DNA from: Firmicutes bacterium UBA1422
GTDB taxonomy: Bacteria; Bacillota; Clostridia; Peptostreptococcales; Anaerovoracaceae
Assembly: GCA_002304835.1 (NCBI GenBank)
Contig: DBPK01000010.1
Location: 1 to 47,081 of the forward strand
Length of the DNA: 47,081 bases
Reading direction: 5' to 3'
Numbering within the stretch: the stretch's first letter is position 1; each line of letters starts with the position of its first letter. Of this stretch, positions 33,772 through 41,994 are shown in pieces. Made by a program: the position numbers and the translations under genes. Under the pieces are notes generated by a model, which saw only the letters and a list, made by a program, of their open reading frames with translations, ran no database searches and was not told where the DNA came from.

Positions 33772-36345
33772 TCAGTTTACAGCCTTTTCTTCTTCGATAC
33801 CAAAATATTCCTTTCCGGGCAATGCTTCGTTGTCCGGTTTTATTTTTCCGGTTTTGACCAGTTCCACAAAAAGAGTGGCAAGTTTGGGATCAAACTGTTT
33901 CCCTGTCTGGTGCTCTATTTCTTCCAGGGCATAAGCCACAGTGTATGGCTCCTTATAGGACCTTTCTGATATCATTGCATCAAAAGAGTCGGATATTGCC
34001 AGTATCCTTGCCGAAAGAGGTATGTCCTCTCCTGCTATGCGCCTGGGATATCCTTTCCCGTCATATCTTTCGTGATGCCCTATTACAGCAGGTATTACAT
34101 AATCCAGCGAAGGAAGATGGCGTATTATTCCCACGGAGCTTTCCACATGTCCTTTGACTATCTCATATTCTTCCCTTGTGAGCTTTTCGGGCTTATTGAG
34201 TATCTGTTCCGGTATGCCGATTTTGCCTATGTCATGAAGAAGGGCTGCTTCTCTTATTATTTCAACAGAATCCTGATTCAGTCCACAGGCATAGGCCAGT
34301 TCGGAAGAATAATAGGCAACGTTCTTGGAATGGTTGAATGTATAATGGTCCTTCGTATCTATTGCAGCAGTCAAAGCATATATCGTTGATGCATATTCCG
34401 AATATATGTCTTCTTTGTGTTCGGTTTGCTCCGATTCATCGGCAGGCCTTTCAACAGCTCCTCCCGTAGAAAGAAGTATGCCGTTCTTTCCGGAACGCTT
34501 CACCTGATAAACGGCCATGTCCGCATTGTCCACCAGTTCCTTCACACTTCCGGCAGCATAGGGTATGGCACAGATACCGCCGCTTACAGTAAGGACTTTG
34601 AATGTATAGTCCTTATCACTTTTATTCATATTGAGTATCTGCATCCTTATGTTTTCCGCCAGATTTTTCGCGGCCAACATATCATATCCCGGCAGTATAA
34701 CGGCGAATTCCTTGCCGCTGTACCTGGACATATGACCACTGTCACCTACACTGGCCCTTATAATTTCTGCTATTTTCTGCAATGCTCTGTCCCCTTCTTT
34801 AAAACCGTAGAGCTGGTTGTAAAGCTTGAAGTCATCTATGTTGAATATAATAAGAGCCAGGGACCTGTTGCCGATCCTGTCATGCTCCTTTTGAAGCGTT
34901 TCATAAAAATACTTTCTGTTGAGCAGTCCTGTAAGTTCGTCTGTTCTGGCTTCTGTATATGCTCTTGCATAAAGCCTTGAATTTTTAACTGCGATCGAAC
35001 CCACGGAGCTTACTGAGGAAAGAAAACTTATATCATCATAAGTGAAAGCCGCATCCTTTTCTTTTCCCGATATGGCCACCAGCCCCACCAGATGCTCTCC
35101 GTCTTTAAGTGGCATAAGGCATTCGATATTAAGGGATAAAAAACATGCTTTTTCTTTTTCCCACATGGATTTGTATACAGCAAGGCATCTGAATTCATCC
35201 ATCAGAAGACACTCATTGCTGCTTTTCATATATTTTATAATAGGATTGTCGGTCATTATAGTAATAGATTTATCGTCAAGGGGGCTTAAGCTCTTTGACA
35301 TCCTGTAGCATTTGCCGTTGCTCTGTTCAATGAATACATAAACGTTCCTTACCATAAGAGCATTTCTTATAACCTTGACAAGACTGTCCAGTATCTCATT
35401 TATTTCAAGGCTCTTGGAGACATTGCCGCTGAATTCCTTCATTATATCGGATCGTATTATTTCGTCTTTTATAAACACTCTGTCTATGAATATTTTCATG
35501 ACATAGTAAAGCGCTATGGTGAACAGGGCAAATATAAGGGCTATAACCAGATAATCATTGGAGGCCAGTTTCGGAAAATTCTCCGCGAGGAATTTCTCAA
35601 GGGGATTTATCAGGTTTGAAAAAACCACGGCAGCAAGAATGGCCGATGCCACATAGCAGCTTCCCTTTGAAACCAGAAGAGTCAGTTTGAAAAGCCGTCT
35701 CTTATGCATTGCATACATCATGCAAAGGACCATCACGAAAGCCGAAAGTATATCAACGGGGATACCTTCAAAGAATGGGAGCATAAACAGAAGCTGTCCG
35801 GCAAATATCATCACGACACCGGTCATAAGAGGCCTCATCTGACGCTTCCTTACTTCGTCCTCCCGGTAGAACCTGATCATCAAAATGAACATATGTATAA
35901 CGATAGCCCCGCAGGCTACAAAAAGCAGACTGACTGCCCAGGTGAGATCATATACGAATTTCATGCCGCCTGATGCCAGCTCAATTGCCTGGGGTTTTGC
36001 CAGGAAAAATCCTGTTGTTGTATTAAATGCAAATACCACCAGCATAAGCCCCAGCCATATCACACGGAATATCCCCGGCTTTGAGCCGGTAAATTCCGCA
36101 AGAAAATACCAGAAAGAGTAACATATCAGCAAAAGCCCAAGGATGGAAACATGGTACCAAAGACCATAGGATGGCCACATAAAAATACGCATGCAAAATG
36201 AACCGCCTGTCCAAAGAACACCGCTTATAAGTACCCATATGAATGAATAGATCACTTTTGTCTTTTTCGCTGCCAAAAATGCCATCAGCAGGAATCCATA
36301 ACAGAAAAGTGCCGCTATTGGGACAAAAACAAAGCTGCTATCCAC
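33772..36345 (-). CDS. membrane GAF-GGDEF-HD-GYP protein, probable c-di-GMP phosphodiesterase
   Basis: 857 residues. About eight membrane helices (1-285) form an N-terminal sensor, then a GAF domain (about 300-460), a GGDEF domain (about 465-625) and HD-GYP (about 645-840). HD-GYP is intact: LLHDIGKIG, then GHVESS, GHHERYDGKGYP, and SDSFDAM. The GGDEF site reads SGKEF instead of GG(D/E)EF, and no RxxD inhibitory site precedes it, so it should not make c-di-GMP. It may bind GTP as a regulatory input. The gene overlaps the GH3 gene by eight bases, last in a three-gene operon. Confidence 0.9.
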   Translation of the reverse strand: MDSSFVFVPIAALFCYGFLLMAFLAAKKTKVIYSFIWVLISGVLWTGGSFCMRIFMWPSYGLWYHVSILGLLLICYSFWYFLAEFTGSKPGIFRVIWLGLMLVVFAFNTTTGFFLAKPQAIELASGGMKFVYDLTWAVSLLFVACGAIVIHMFILMIRFYREDEVRKRQMRPLMTGVVMIFAGQLLFMLPFFEGIPVDILSAFVMVLCMMYAMHKRRLFKLTLLVSKGSCYVASAILAAVVFSNLINPLEKFLAENFPKLASNDYLVIALIFALFTIALYYVMKIFIDRVFIKDEIIRSDIMKEFSGNVSKSLEINEILDSLVKVIRNALMVRNVYVFIEQSNGKCYRMSKSLSPLDDKSITIMTDNPIIKYMKSSNECLLMDEFRCLAVYKSMWEKEKACFLSLNIECLMPLKDGEHLVGLVAISGKEKDAAFTYDDISFLSSVSSVGSIAVKNSRLYARAYTEARTDELTGLLNRKYFYETLQKEHDRIGNRSLALIIFNIDDFKLYNQLYGFKEGDRALQKIAEIIRASVGDSGHMSRYSGKEFAVILPGYDMLAAKNLAENIRMQILNMNKSDKDYTFKVLTVSGGICAIPYAAGSVKELVDNADMAVYQVKRSGKNGILLSTGGAVERPADESEQTEHKEDIYSEYASTIYALTAAIDTKDHYTFNHSKNVAYYSSELAYACGLNQDSVEIIREAALLHDIGKIGIPEQILNKPEKLTREEYEIVKGHVESSVGIIRHLPSLDYVIPAVIGHHERYDGKGYPRRIAGEDIPLSARILAISDSFDAMISERSYKEPYTVAYALEEIEHQTGKQFDPKLATLFVELVKTGKIKPDNEALPGKEYFGIEEEKAVN

Positions 36346-37927
36346 AGGCCAAAACCTCCCTCAGATCATAAACAGACGGATTCATCTTTCTAAGTCTTTT
36401 GCCGCTTTTTTCTCTGTAACTTTCAAAAGTTCCGCATTTTAGTACCGTGACTTCAAGTGGATCCATTCCAAGGATCCTTTTGAGATCTTTATAGTCCTGA
36501 TCTATATATTTGAAATATACCGTAAGATGCTCTTTCAGTATTTCTGAGCTCACAGCCCTGGTTGCCAGACACTCGGGCTTCATCTCCACATACATGTGCA
36601 TCTTGGGTTTGTTATTTTCTGTGTACTCCTTCATTGCCACCCATTCTGCCACATCAAGCCCGGATATGCTTATGACATTTTCGATGGCTTTCTGGGATAT
36701 TCTTGTAAAGCCCGCAATATCTATTATCTCCGGGCTCCTGTCAATGTACTGGAACCTGGGTATTTTCGTCTGATCTTCGCTGTTTTCAAGCCCAACACAT
36801 CTGTAAACGTCTCCGACCCTGTAACGCATGAATGCTCCGCCTTTCAGAACAGATATCACCAGTTCATATTTTTCGCCCGGTATTACTTCGTTCATAAGGC
36901 AGGTCTTTGGGTGGTAATTTTTGAACTCTCTGCTTTTCATCATTTCCGTCTCGGGAATGAATTCATAAAAACATGTATCAGGGAAAAAATACATTCCGTC
37001 TCTGGTCCATGTCTCAGTTCCTATACATGAGGGTTCCGTTCCGGCGAACAGCTCCATGGGTCTTATTCCCCACAGATCTTCAAGCTCATCCTTGTAACAG
37101 TTGTTATCGGTCCCCGCCACCATTATTCCCTTCAACTTGAAAAGATCTTTGGGCTTCAGTTCTCTTCCCTCTTTTTCGCATGCTCTTTTGGCTTTTATAT
37201 ATCTGAATGCAAACTTTGGAGAGTAGGCTGTTTTAGCTCCGCTTTTGCCTCCACTGCTCATTTTTGACAAACTCATGCTTACGAAATAGGCCACACTTCC
37301 AAGGCCGAAAAAGTAATCTATACCCTTGGAAAGTCCCATTTTGAATCCCTTTTTATTTCTTTCTCCAAAGGTCATCTGCTCGGCCTCTGAAACCGGAGGA
37401 AGAAATTTTATGTCTATCTCATCCGCCAGTGCTCTTGGAAAAAGTCCAGTCGCATATGGAAGAGGCGCAAGTCCGTAAAGGAATGTATCATTTGCTTTAA
37501 CATCAAACTTGCCTTTGCCATGGCTGGTACCAAGAAGCATACATGCCAATATATTGTTTTTGTATGTGTTCAGCATTCCCTGGGTGTAAGGTGCAAGTTT
37601 CACGGGATGTTTTCCGCCTTCCCATGTGGTCTGTATCCATATTGTGGGCTCCGCCGGAAGCATATCACTTCTCTTTTGTAAAAGTATATCCGCATAATCC
37701 GCATACTCGGTTATGGGGAAATTATCTCTGAACTCTTCTATGGAATCGATTTTTTTGCCTTTCAATATCTCTTTGCCAAGGGGACAATCACTCCAAATGT
37801 GCAGCTGCTCTTTCATGAGGCTGTTTTGTATATCCATATAATCGTCTATTCCAAGATCCAGAAATCCACAATATTCCTGCCATATGGCCATTGACGAACG
37901 GTTTTTCAGTTTGTCTTCAAATCTCAT
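36338..37927 (-). CDS. GH3-family protein (acyl-adenylate-forming)
   Basis: 529 residues. It matches the GH3 superfamily, known in plants for joining amino acids to jasmonate or auxin. Motif 3 is clear (MRYRVGDVYRC), and motif 2 is near GTEPSCIGTE. Motif 1, normally SSGTSGG-like, is altered to QTTWEGGKHPVKL. The C-terminal cap domain is complete. Bacterial GH3 proteins are mostly uncharacterised; an acid-activating, amide- or ester-forming role is the family expectation. It sits between a membrane methyltransferase-like gene and the HD-GYP gene, overlapping both. Confidence 0.85.
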   Translation of the reverse strand: MRFEDKLKNRSSMAIWQEYCGFLDLGIDDYMDIQNSLMKEQLHIWSDCPLGKEILKGKKIDSIEEFRDNFPITEYADYADILLQKRSDMLPAEPTIWIQTTWEGGKHPVKLAPYTQGMLNTYKNNILACMLLGTSHGKGKFDVKANDTFLYGLAPLPYATGLFPRALADEIDIKFLPPVSEAEQMTFGERNKKGFKMGLSKGIDYFFGLGSVAYFVSMSLSKMSSGGKSGAKTAYSPKFAFRYIKAKRACEKEGRELKPKDLFKLKGIMVAGTDNNCYKDELEDLWGIRPMELFAGTEPSCIGTETWTRDGMYFFPDTCFYEFIPETEMMKSREFKNYHPKTCLMNEVIPGEKYELVISVLKGGAFMRYRVGDVYRCVGLENSEDQTKIPRFQYIDRSPEIIDIAGFTRISQKAIENVISISGLDVAEWVAMKEYTENNKPKMHMYVEMKPECLATRAVSSEILKEHLTVYFKYIDQDYKDLKRILGMDPLEVTVLKCGTFESYREKSGKRLRKMNPSVYDLREVLACG

Positions 37928-38504
37928 TGCCGCCTCTTAAAGTATTAATACAGTTTCTTATGCTTTTTGCATTGGGTATCAGAAATGGCACCCGTCTCCT
38001 GTATTCATCATAATTTTCAAATTCTCTGGGAAAAGTCCAAAGATCCTGAAAAATCACATATAATATATCAAGCACACAAAAAAGCGTTCCACCCGCCATC
38101 ATTTCTGCGGTCGGGAACTCTGCACCCAATACTATGAAAAGTCCTATCAGCCAAAGCACTGCCGGATGACGGCAAAGTGCGTACATCCCTTTTGAACAAA
38201 TTCTCGGTCTCGCTCTGTCTTTTTCCTTTTTTATATATGTCGTTTTGAAAGGCAAAGCGAAAAAAAGTGTATATATAAGCAGTCCCCCAAAAACCATGCC
38301 CAATACTGCAAGCAGTATCCCCCCGGCAGACATAAACCGTTCCTGCTCCCACGAGATTTTCACAAGTCCGGCTGTGGAAATAGCAAGAAGGATACAGCCG
38401 ATGCCGAATGCAGGAAAAAGAAATCTATTCCGCATAGTCACACTGTTTATATCATATAAGAAATAAAGCACAAATGCACAGGTGCCAAGTATAATAAATG
38501 CCAT
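37917..38504 (-). CDS. ICMT/phospholipid-methyltransferase-like integral membrane protein
   Basis: 195 residues from ATG 38504, which follows GGTGGGGG; a GTG nine bases earlier is the alternative. Five to six membrane segments. The segment GMYALCRHPAVLW and the final FPREFENYDEYRRRVPFLIP match the SAM- and substrate-binding C-terminal half of the isoprenylcysteine carboxyl methyltransferase/PEMT superfamily. It probably methylates a lipid or lipid-like acid in the membrane. It overlaps the GH3 gene by 11 bases and leads the operon. Confidence 0.75.
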   Translation of the reverse strand: MAFIILGTCAFVLYFLYDINSVTMRNRFLFPAFGIGCILLAISTAGLVKISWEQERFMSAGGILLAVLGMVFGGLLIYTLFFALPFKTTYIKKEKDRARPRICSKGMYALCRHPAVLWLIGLFIVLGAEFPTAEMMAGGTLFCVLDILYVIFQDLWTFPREFENYDEYRRRVPFLIPNAKSIRNCINTLRGGNEI

Positions 38505-38532
38505 TGCCCCCACCTTATCAAAGCATTTGTAA

Positions 38533-38562
38533 ATAAACGTTTTTCTCTATAATGATAAACGT
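38533..38562. repeat. direct repeat over the ICMT-GH3 promoter
   Basis: ATAAACGT occurs at 38533-38540 and again at 38555-38562 (22-base period, two helix turns). The second copy overlaps the -10 box. Two helix turns between copies suits a dimeric regulator on one face of DNA. Confidence 0.45.
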
Positions 38563-38580
38563 AATTTCCAAATATATCAA
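38552..38580 (-). promoter_or_regulatory. promoter of the ICMT-GH3-HD-GYP operon
   Basis: -35 TTGATA (38580-38575), 17-base spacer, -10 TATCAT (38557-38552) on the minus strand, about 50 bases before the first gene. Confidence 0.7.
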
Positions 38581-38625
38581 GTAAATATTTTGAATTTTTG
38601 ACTTTATTTCTGTAAAGTTGTGGTC

Positions 38626-38659
38626 TAAAAAAATGCAGGCACAACATTTTGTGCCTGCA
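38626..38659. terminator. terminator after mscL
   Basis: An 11-base perfect stem TGCAGGCACAA / TTGTGCCTGCA with a 4-base loop is followed by seven T on the minus strand. A T-rich stretch also follows on the plus strand. Confidence 0.9.
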
Positions 38660-38714
38660 AGCCTTTTTTCTTATTGGCTATTTTTGTGAAACTATAAATA
38701 ATCATTCATATTTA

Positions 38715-39137
38715 TCAGCGTATTTGTGCTTCCGATGTAAGTTCAGATGTACAATAGGGACATCTTACAGCCTCAAGAGGTATATCATTTTTGCAGTACG
38801 GACATGCTTTTGTTGTAACTTCTTCTTTCTCTTCTTTCCTCTTCAGATTTGACATCCTGTTAATGCTTCTTATTATCATAAACAGAACAAGTGCCACAAG
38901 CAGGAAGTTTATAACAGCCATTATGAAATTGCCGTATGTGAATACGGCGCCTCCGGCCTCCGCCTGCAAACTGGAGAAATTGACACTTACAAAGAGTCCC
39001 AGAAGCGGTGATATGATATCATTTACAAGAGAAGTTATTATGGCCGTAAAAGCAGCCCCTATGATTATGCCCACAGCCAGATCGATCACATTCCCTTTGA
39101 GTGCGAATTCCTTGAATTCATTCAAAAATCCTTTCAT
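38715..39137 (-). CDS. mscL: large-conductance mechanosensitive channel with C-terminal zinc ribbon
   Basis: 140 residues. The N-terminal helix (FLNEFKEFALKGNVIDLAVGIIIGAAF), the pore helix and the second membrane segment are standard MscL. The usual C-terminal helix is followed by a zinc ribbon (CPYCKNDIPLEAVRCPYC). It relieves osmotic pressure by opening under membrane tension. Single-gene unit with its own terminator. Confidence 0.95.
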   Translation of the reverse strand: MKGFLNEFKEFALKGNVIDLAVGIIIGAAFTAIITSLVNDIISPLLGLFVSVNFSSLQAEAGGAVFTYGNFIMAVINFLLVALVLFMIIRSINRMSNLKRKEEKEEVTTKACPYCKNDIPLEAVRCPYCTSELTSEAQIR

Positions 39138-39208
39138 TTTGATTACCTATTATCCTTTCGTCATATTATTTTGTGAGTTTGGTTTTCTATTTCAAATTGA
39201 TCCCATGA

Positions 39209-40426
39209 TCAAATGTATTTCCGGATAACATCCATCAAAAACTGGGTTCCTCCTGTCAAATGTTCCTTTCGTGTGTCTTCTTCGGGGACATGGCTCCTGC
39301 CGTTTATGCTGGGAACAAACACCATACCTGTATCTATGTACTCCGCCATCATAGCCGCATCATGCACTGCCCCGCTGTTCATTATTTTATACCTCAGGCC
39401 TTTTCCCCGGGCAACATTCTCCATGGTTGATTTTATATCTTCAGACATGGGGATAGCATCGGAAGATGCCATATCGGATATAGTGCATTTTATTTTTCTT
39501 TTTACGGCTGTTTCTCTTATTATCTTTTTAGCTGCCTCCATAGTAACTTCTGTTTTGATGTTTTTTTCTGACCTTACTTCAAATGTGAAAACTGTTTTTT
39601 CGGGTATGACATTTGAACAGTTCGGGCTGACAAAAAGCTTGCCTATTGTACCTACAATGTTTTGTTCCGGGTCAGAACAAATCATTTCGTCAATGGCAAG
39701 AGCCGCTTCTGCCGCCGCTATAAAAGAATCTTTTCTTCCTGTCATCGGTGATGCGCCTGCATGGTTTCCAATTCCCTCATAGGTTATTTGTATCACTTTC
39801 ATTCCCGCCACCGCATCCACTATACCTATTTCAAATCCTTCGTCATCAAGCACCGGTCCCTGCTCTACATGGATCTCGAACATGGCTTTGACAACATTAA
39901 TATCTATAAGCTCCTCCTTTTGGTTTTCCCGGGAAAAACTCGTCTTTTGAAGGACCTCTCTCATAGTATATCCATTGTCTGAAATCAGCTGATCCAGTTT
40001 CTCGGGTCCGTATTTGCCTGTCAGGAATTTGCTACCGGTCATGGTTGAGCCGAAATTCGAGCCTTCTTCTTCGGCAAAAACTATAAGGGTACAATCATGT
40101 TGTTTTTTGTTTTCTTCAAAAGTCCTAAGTATTTCAAAGGCACTTATGACTCCATATATACCATCAAGCCAGCCCCCATTTTTAACTGTATCGATATGTG
40201 AACCGAAAAGGATCGTTCCTTTGCTTTTTTTGGGACTTATTATCATATTTCCAAAAAAATCCGTACGGCAGATCATATTATTCTCTGTGGCCATTTCTTT
40301 CAGGCGCTGTCTGGCGGCAATATCTTCCCTACTGTATGAAAATCTTGTAACACCTTCGCCGGGAGTTGCTGTTATTAGGCTGAAATCCTCCAGGTCGGAA
40401 ATAAGTCTTTCCCCGTTTATCCTCAT
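39209..40426 (-). CDS. M20 Zn-dependent hydrolase, hydantoinase/carbamoylase family
   Basis: 405 residues. Motifs GSHIDTVKNGGWLDG, FAEEEGSNFG, EIHVEQGPVLDDEG, GNHAGASPMTGRKD and SGAVHDAAMM fit N-carbamoyl-L-amino acid hydrolases and allantoate amidohydrolases. It starts two bases after the hydantoinase gene ends, so the pair most likely opens a cyclic ureide and then removes the carbamoyl group. Which ureide (hydantoin, dihydropyrimidine, allantoin-like) is not shown by sequence. Confidence 0.9.
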   Translation of the reverse strand: MRINGERLISDLEDFSLITATPGEGVTRFSYSREDIAARQRLKEMATENNMICRTDFFGNMIISPKKSKGTILFGSHIDTVKNGGWLDGIYGVISAFEILRTFEENKKQHDCTLIVFAEEEGSNFGSTMTGSKFLTGKYGPEKLDQLISDNGYTMREVLQKTSFSRENQKEELIDINVVKAMFEIHVEQGPVLDDEGFEIGIVDAVAGMKVIQITYEGIGNHAGASPMTGRKDSFIAAAEAALAIDEMICSDPEQNIVGTIGKLFVSPNCSNVIPEKTVFTFEVRSEKNIKTEVTMEAAKKIIRETAVKRKIKCTISDMASSDAIPMSEDIKSTMENVARGKGLRYKIMNSGAVHDAAMMAEYIDTGMVFVPSINGRSHVPEEDTRKEHLTGGTQFLMDVIRKYI

Positions 40427-40428
40427 TC

Positions 40429-41832
40429 TTATTTCCCCTCTGTATATGCCGTTCCAAAGGGTCTGCCGGCGATGAATCTTCCTTGACCTTTCTTCCCCTG
40501 ATAGTTGCCTTCAGAAACGATTTTCATGCCTCTTAAGAAAACTGTCTCTGCCCTTCCTTTTTGTTCGAATCCCTCAAAGGGACAATAGTCTACACCCTCC
40601 AGATTGTTTTGAACACTTATTGTGCCTTTGTATTCCGGATCAAATATTACCACGTCGGCATCAAAACCGGGGGCCAGCTGTCCCTTGGTTCCAAGTCCGT
40701 TTATCTTTGCCGGTGCCGTTGCAAACAGATCAACTAATCTGGTCTTTGTAAGTTTCCCCTCACATACGCCGTATGTCCACAATATATTCAATCTGTTCTG
40801 CAGGCTGGGGGCTCCGTTTGGTATATCTGCAAATGACTTCCCTTCGCCATATCCCATATGCTTCTGGTCTGCATAGTCAAATCCGCAGTGATCCGAACTT
40901 ATGGCACTCAGCCATTTTCTTTCAACAGCTTCCCAAAGGGCTTTTCTGTGTTCCTCTGTTCTAAGGGCCGGGGAGCACACATACTTTGCTCCCTCGAATC
41001 CGGGTCTTGCCAGGTCTTCAGTATCAAGTACAAGGTAGTGGGAACAGGTCTCCCCGAATATCCTCTGTCCTTTGCTGTAGGCATTCTTGATCTCTTCAAG
41101 AGCCTCTTTGCAGGTCACGTGGACCACATATAGAGGCGCTCCCGCCAGTTCCGCCAGATATATGGCTCTTCTTGTGGCTTCCGCCTCTGCGACAACGGGT
41201 CTTGAAACTGCATGATAATAGGGATCCGTTTTTCCTTGGGCTACCAGTTTCTTGGTAAGCACATCGATCATGTCAGCATTTTCTGCATGGACCATAACAG
41301 TGACACCTGCTTCTTTGCCCTTGATAAGGGCTTTTAAAACAGCATCGTCATCAGCATGAAAAAACATTCCCTTATAAGCCATAAAAAGCTTCATTGTCGG
41401 ATATCCCGCCTCTGCCAGTTTGGGTATCTCTTCTATTACTTCATCCCTGGGATCCGTCATTACACTGTGAAAAGAATAATCCACCATGGCTATACCGTCG
41501 GCATCTTTTTTTCTGTATTCATCTATTGACTCAACAAGACCTTTGCCCTGTTCCTGATTAACGAACTCTATAAGGGTCGTGGTCCCGCCCATAGCCGCCG
41601 CATTGGAAGTTTCAAACCCTCTCACCTTGCTGCCCTTATATGTGAATGAAAAATGTACATGCTGATCTACTCCTCCCGGCAGTATATATTTGCCCTTTGC
41701 ATCTATGACTTCATCCGCCTTGAACGGAAGCTCCTTTCCCAGAGCTTCTATCTTTTCCCCTTTAATGAAGATATCTCCTTCAAACCCCTCTTCAGCAGTG
41801 AGGATAGTTCCGTTTTTAATCAATACCGACAT
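40429..41832 (-). CDS. dihydropyrimidinase/D-hydantoinase family amidohydrolase
   Basis: 467 residues. The metal site is complete: DQHVHF, the carbamylated lysine in TMKLFMAYKG, VMVHAENADM, YVVHVTC and ISSDHCGF. Dihydropyrimidinases open dihydrouracil or hydantoin rings. First gene of the pair with the carbamoylase. Its own extended -10 promoter is at 41893-41901 and GGAGG precedes the ATG. Lack of other pyrimidine catabolic genes nearby leaves the substrate open. Confidence 0.93.
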   Translation of the reverse strand: MSVLIKNGTILTAEEGFEGDIFIKGEKIEALGKELPFKADEVIDAKGKYILPGGVDQHVHFSFTYKGSKVRGFETSNAAAMGGTTTLIEFVNQEQGKGLVESIDEYRKKDADGIAMVDYSFHSVMTDPRDEVIEEIPKLAEAGYPTMKLFMAYKGMFFHADDDAVLKALIKGKEAGVTVMVHAENADMIDVLTKKLVAQGKTDPYYHAVSRPVVAEAEATRRAIYLAELAGAPLYVVHVTCKEALEEIKNAYSKGQRIFGETCSHYLVLDTEDLARPGFEGAKYVCSPALRTEEHRKALWEAVERKWLSAISSDHCGFDYADQKHMGYGEGKSFADIPNGAPSLQNRLNILWTYGVCEGKLTKTRLVDLFATAPAKINGLGTKGQLAPGFDADVVIFDPEYKGTISVQNNLEGVDYCPFEGFEQKGRAETVFLRGMKIVSEGNYQGKKGQGRFIAGRPFGTAYTEGK

Positions 41833-41892
41833 TTTAGTACCTCCGTTTTTTTATTATATAAGGCTTACTTCAAGATCAAATATTCTTTTTTC

Positions 41893-41901
41893 ATTATAAC
41901 A
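41893..41901 (-). promoter_or_regulatory. extended -10 promoter of the hydantoinase gene
   Basis: TGT-TATAAT on the minus strand (41901-41893), about 60 bases before the start codon. No convincing -35 box at 17 bases; TTGAGA lies 20 bases upstream. Confidence 0.55.
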
Positions 41902-41949
41902 CAGCCAAAATAAAAAATTCTCAAACATTTAAGGCGGTTTTTTTACAGT

Positions 41950-41975
41950 AAAAAAGTGCCCCTAAGGGCACTTTT
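41950..41975 (-). terminator. terminator after aguA
   Basis: The stem AAAAGTGCCC / GGGCACTTTT with a short loop runs into a T-tract on the minus strand, 20 bases after the aguA stop. It separates the agmatine operon from the hydantoinase pair. Confidence 0.85.
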
Positions 41976-41994
41976 AATGGCGTTTTCCGGAACT

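Noticed and set aside
39180..39208. Inverted repeat TTGATC-N4-GATCAA at the carbamoylase end
   Set aside because: Short stem, no U-tract, and partly coding; not enough for a terminator call.
41860..41925. Second sigma-54 promoter before the hydantoinase gene (TTGGC present)
   Set aside because: There is no GC at the required ten-base distance, while an extended sigma-A -10 box fits.
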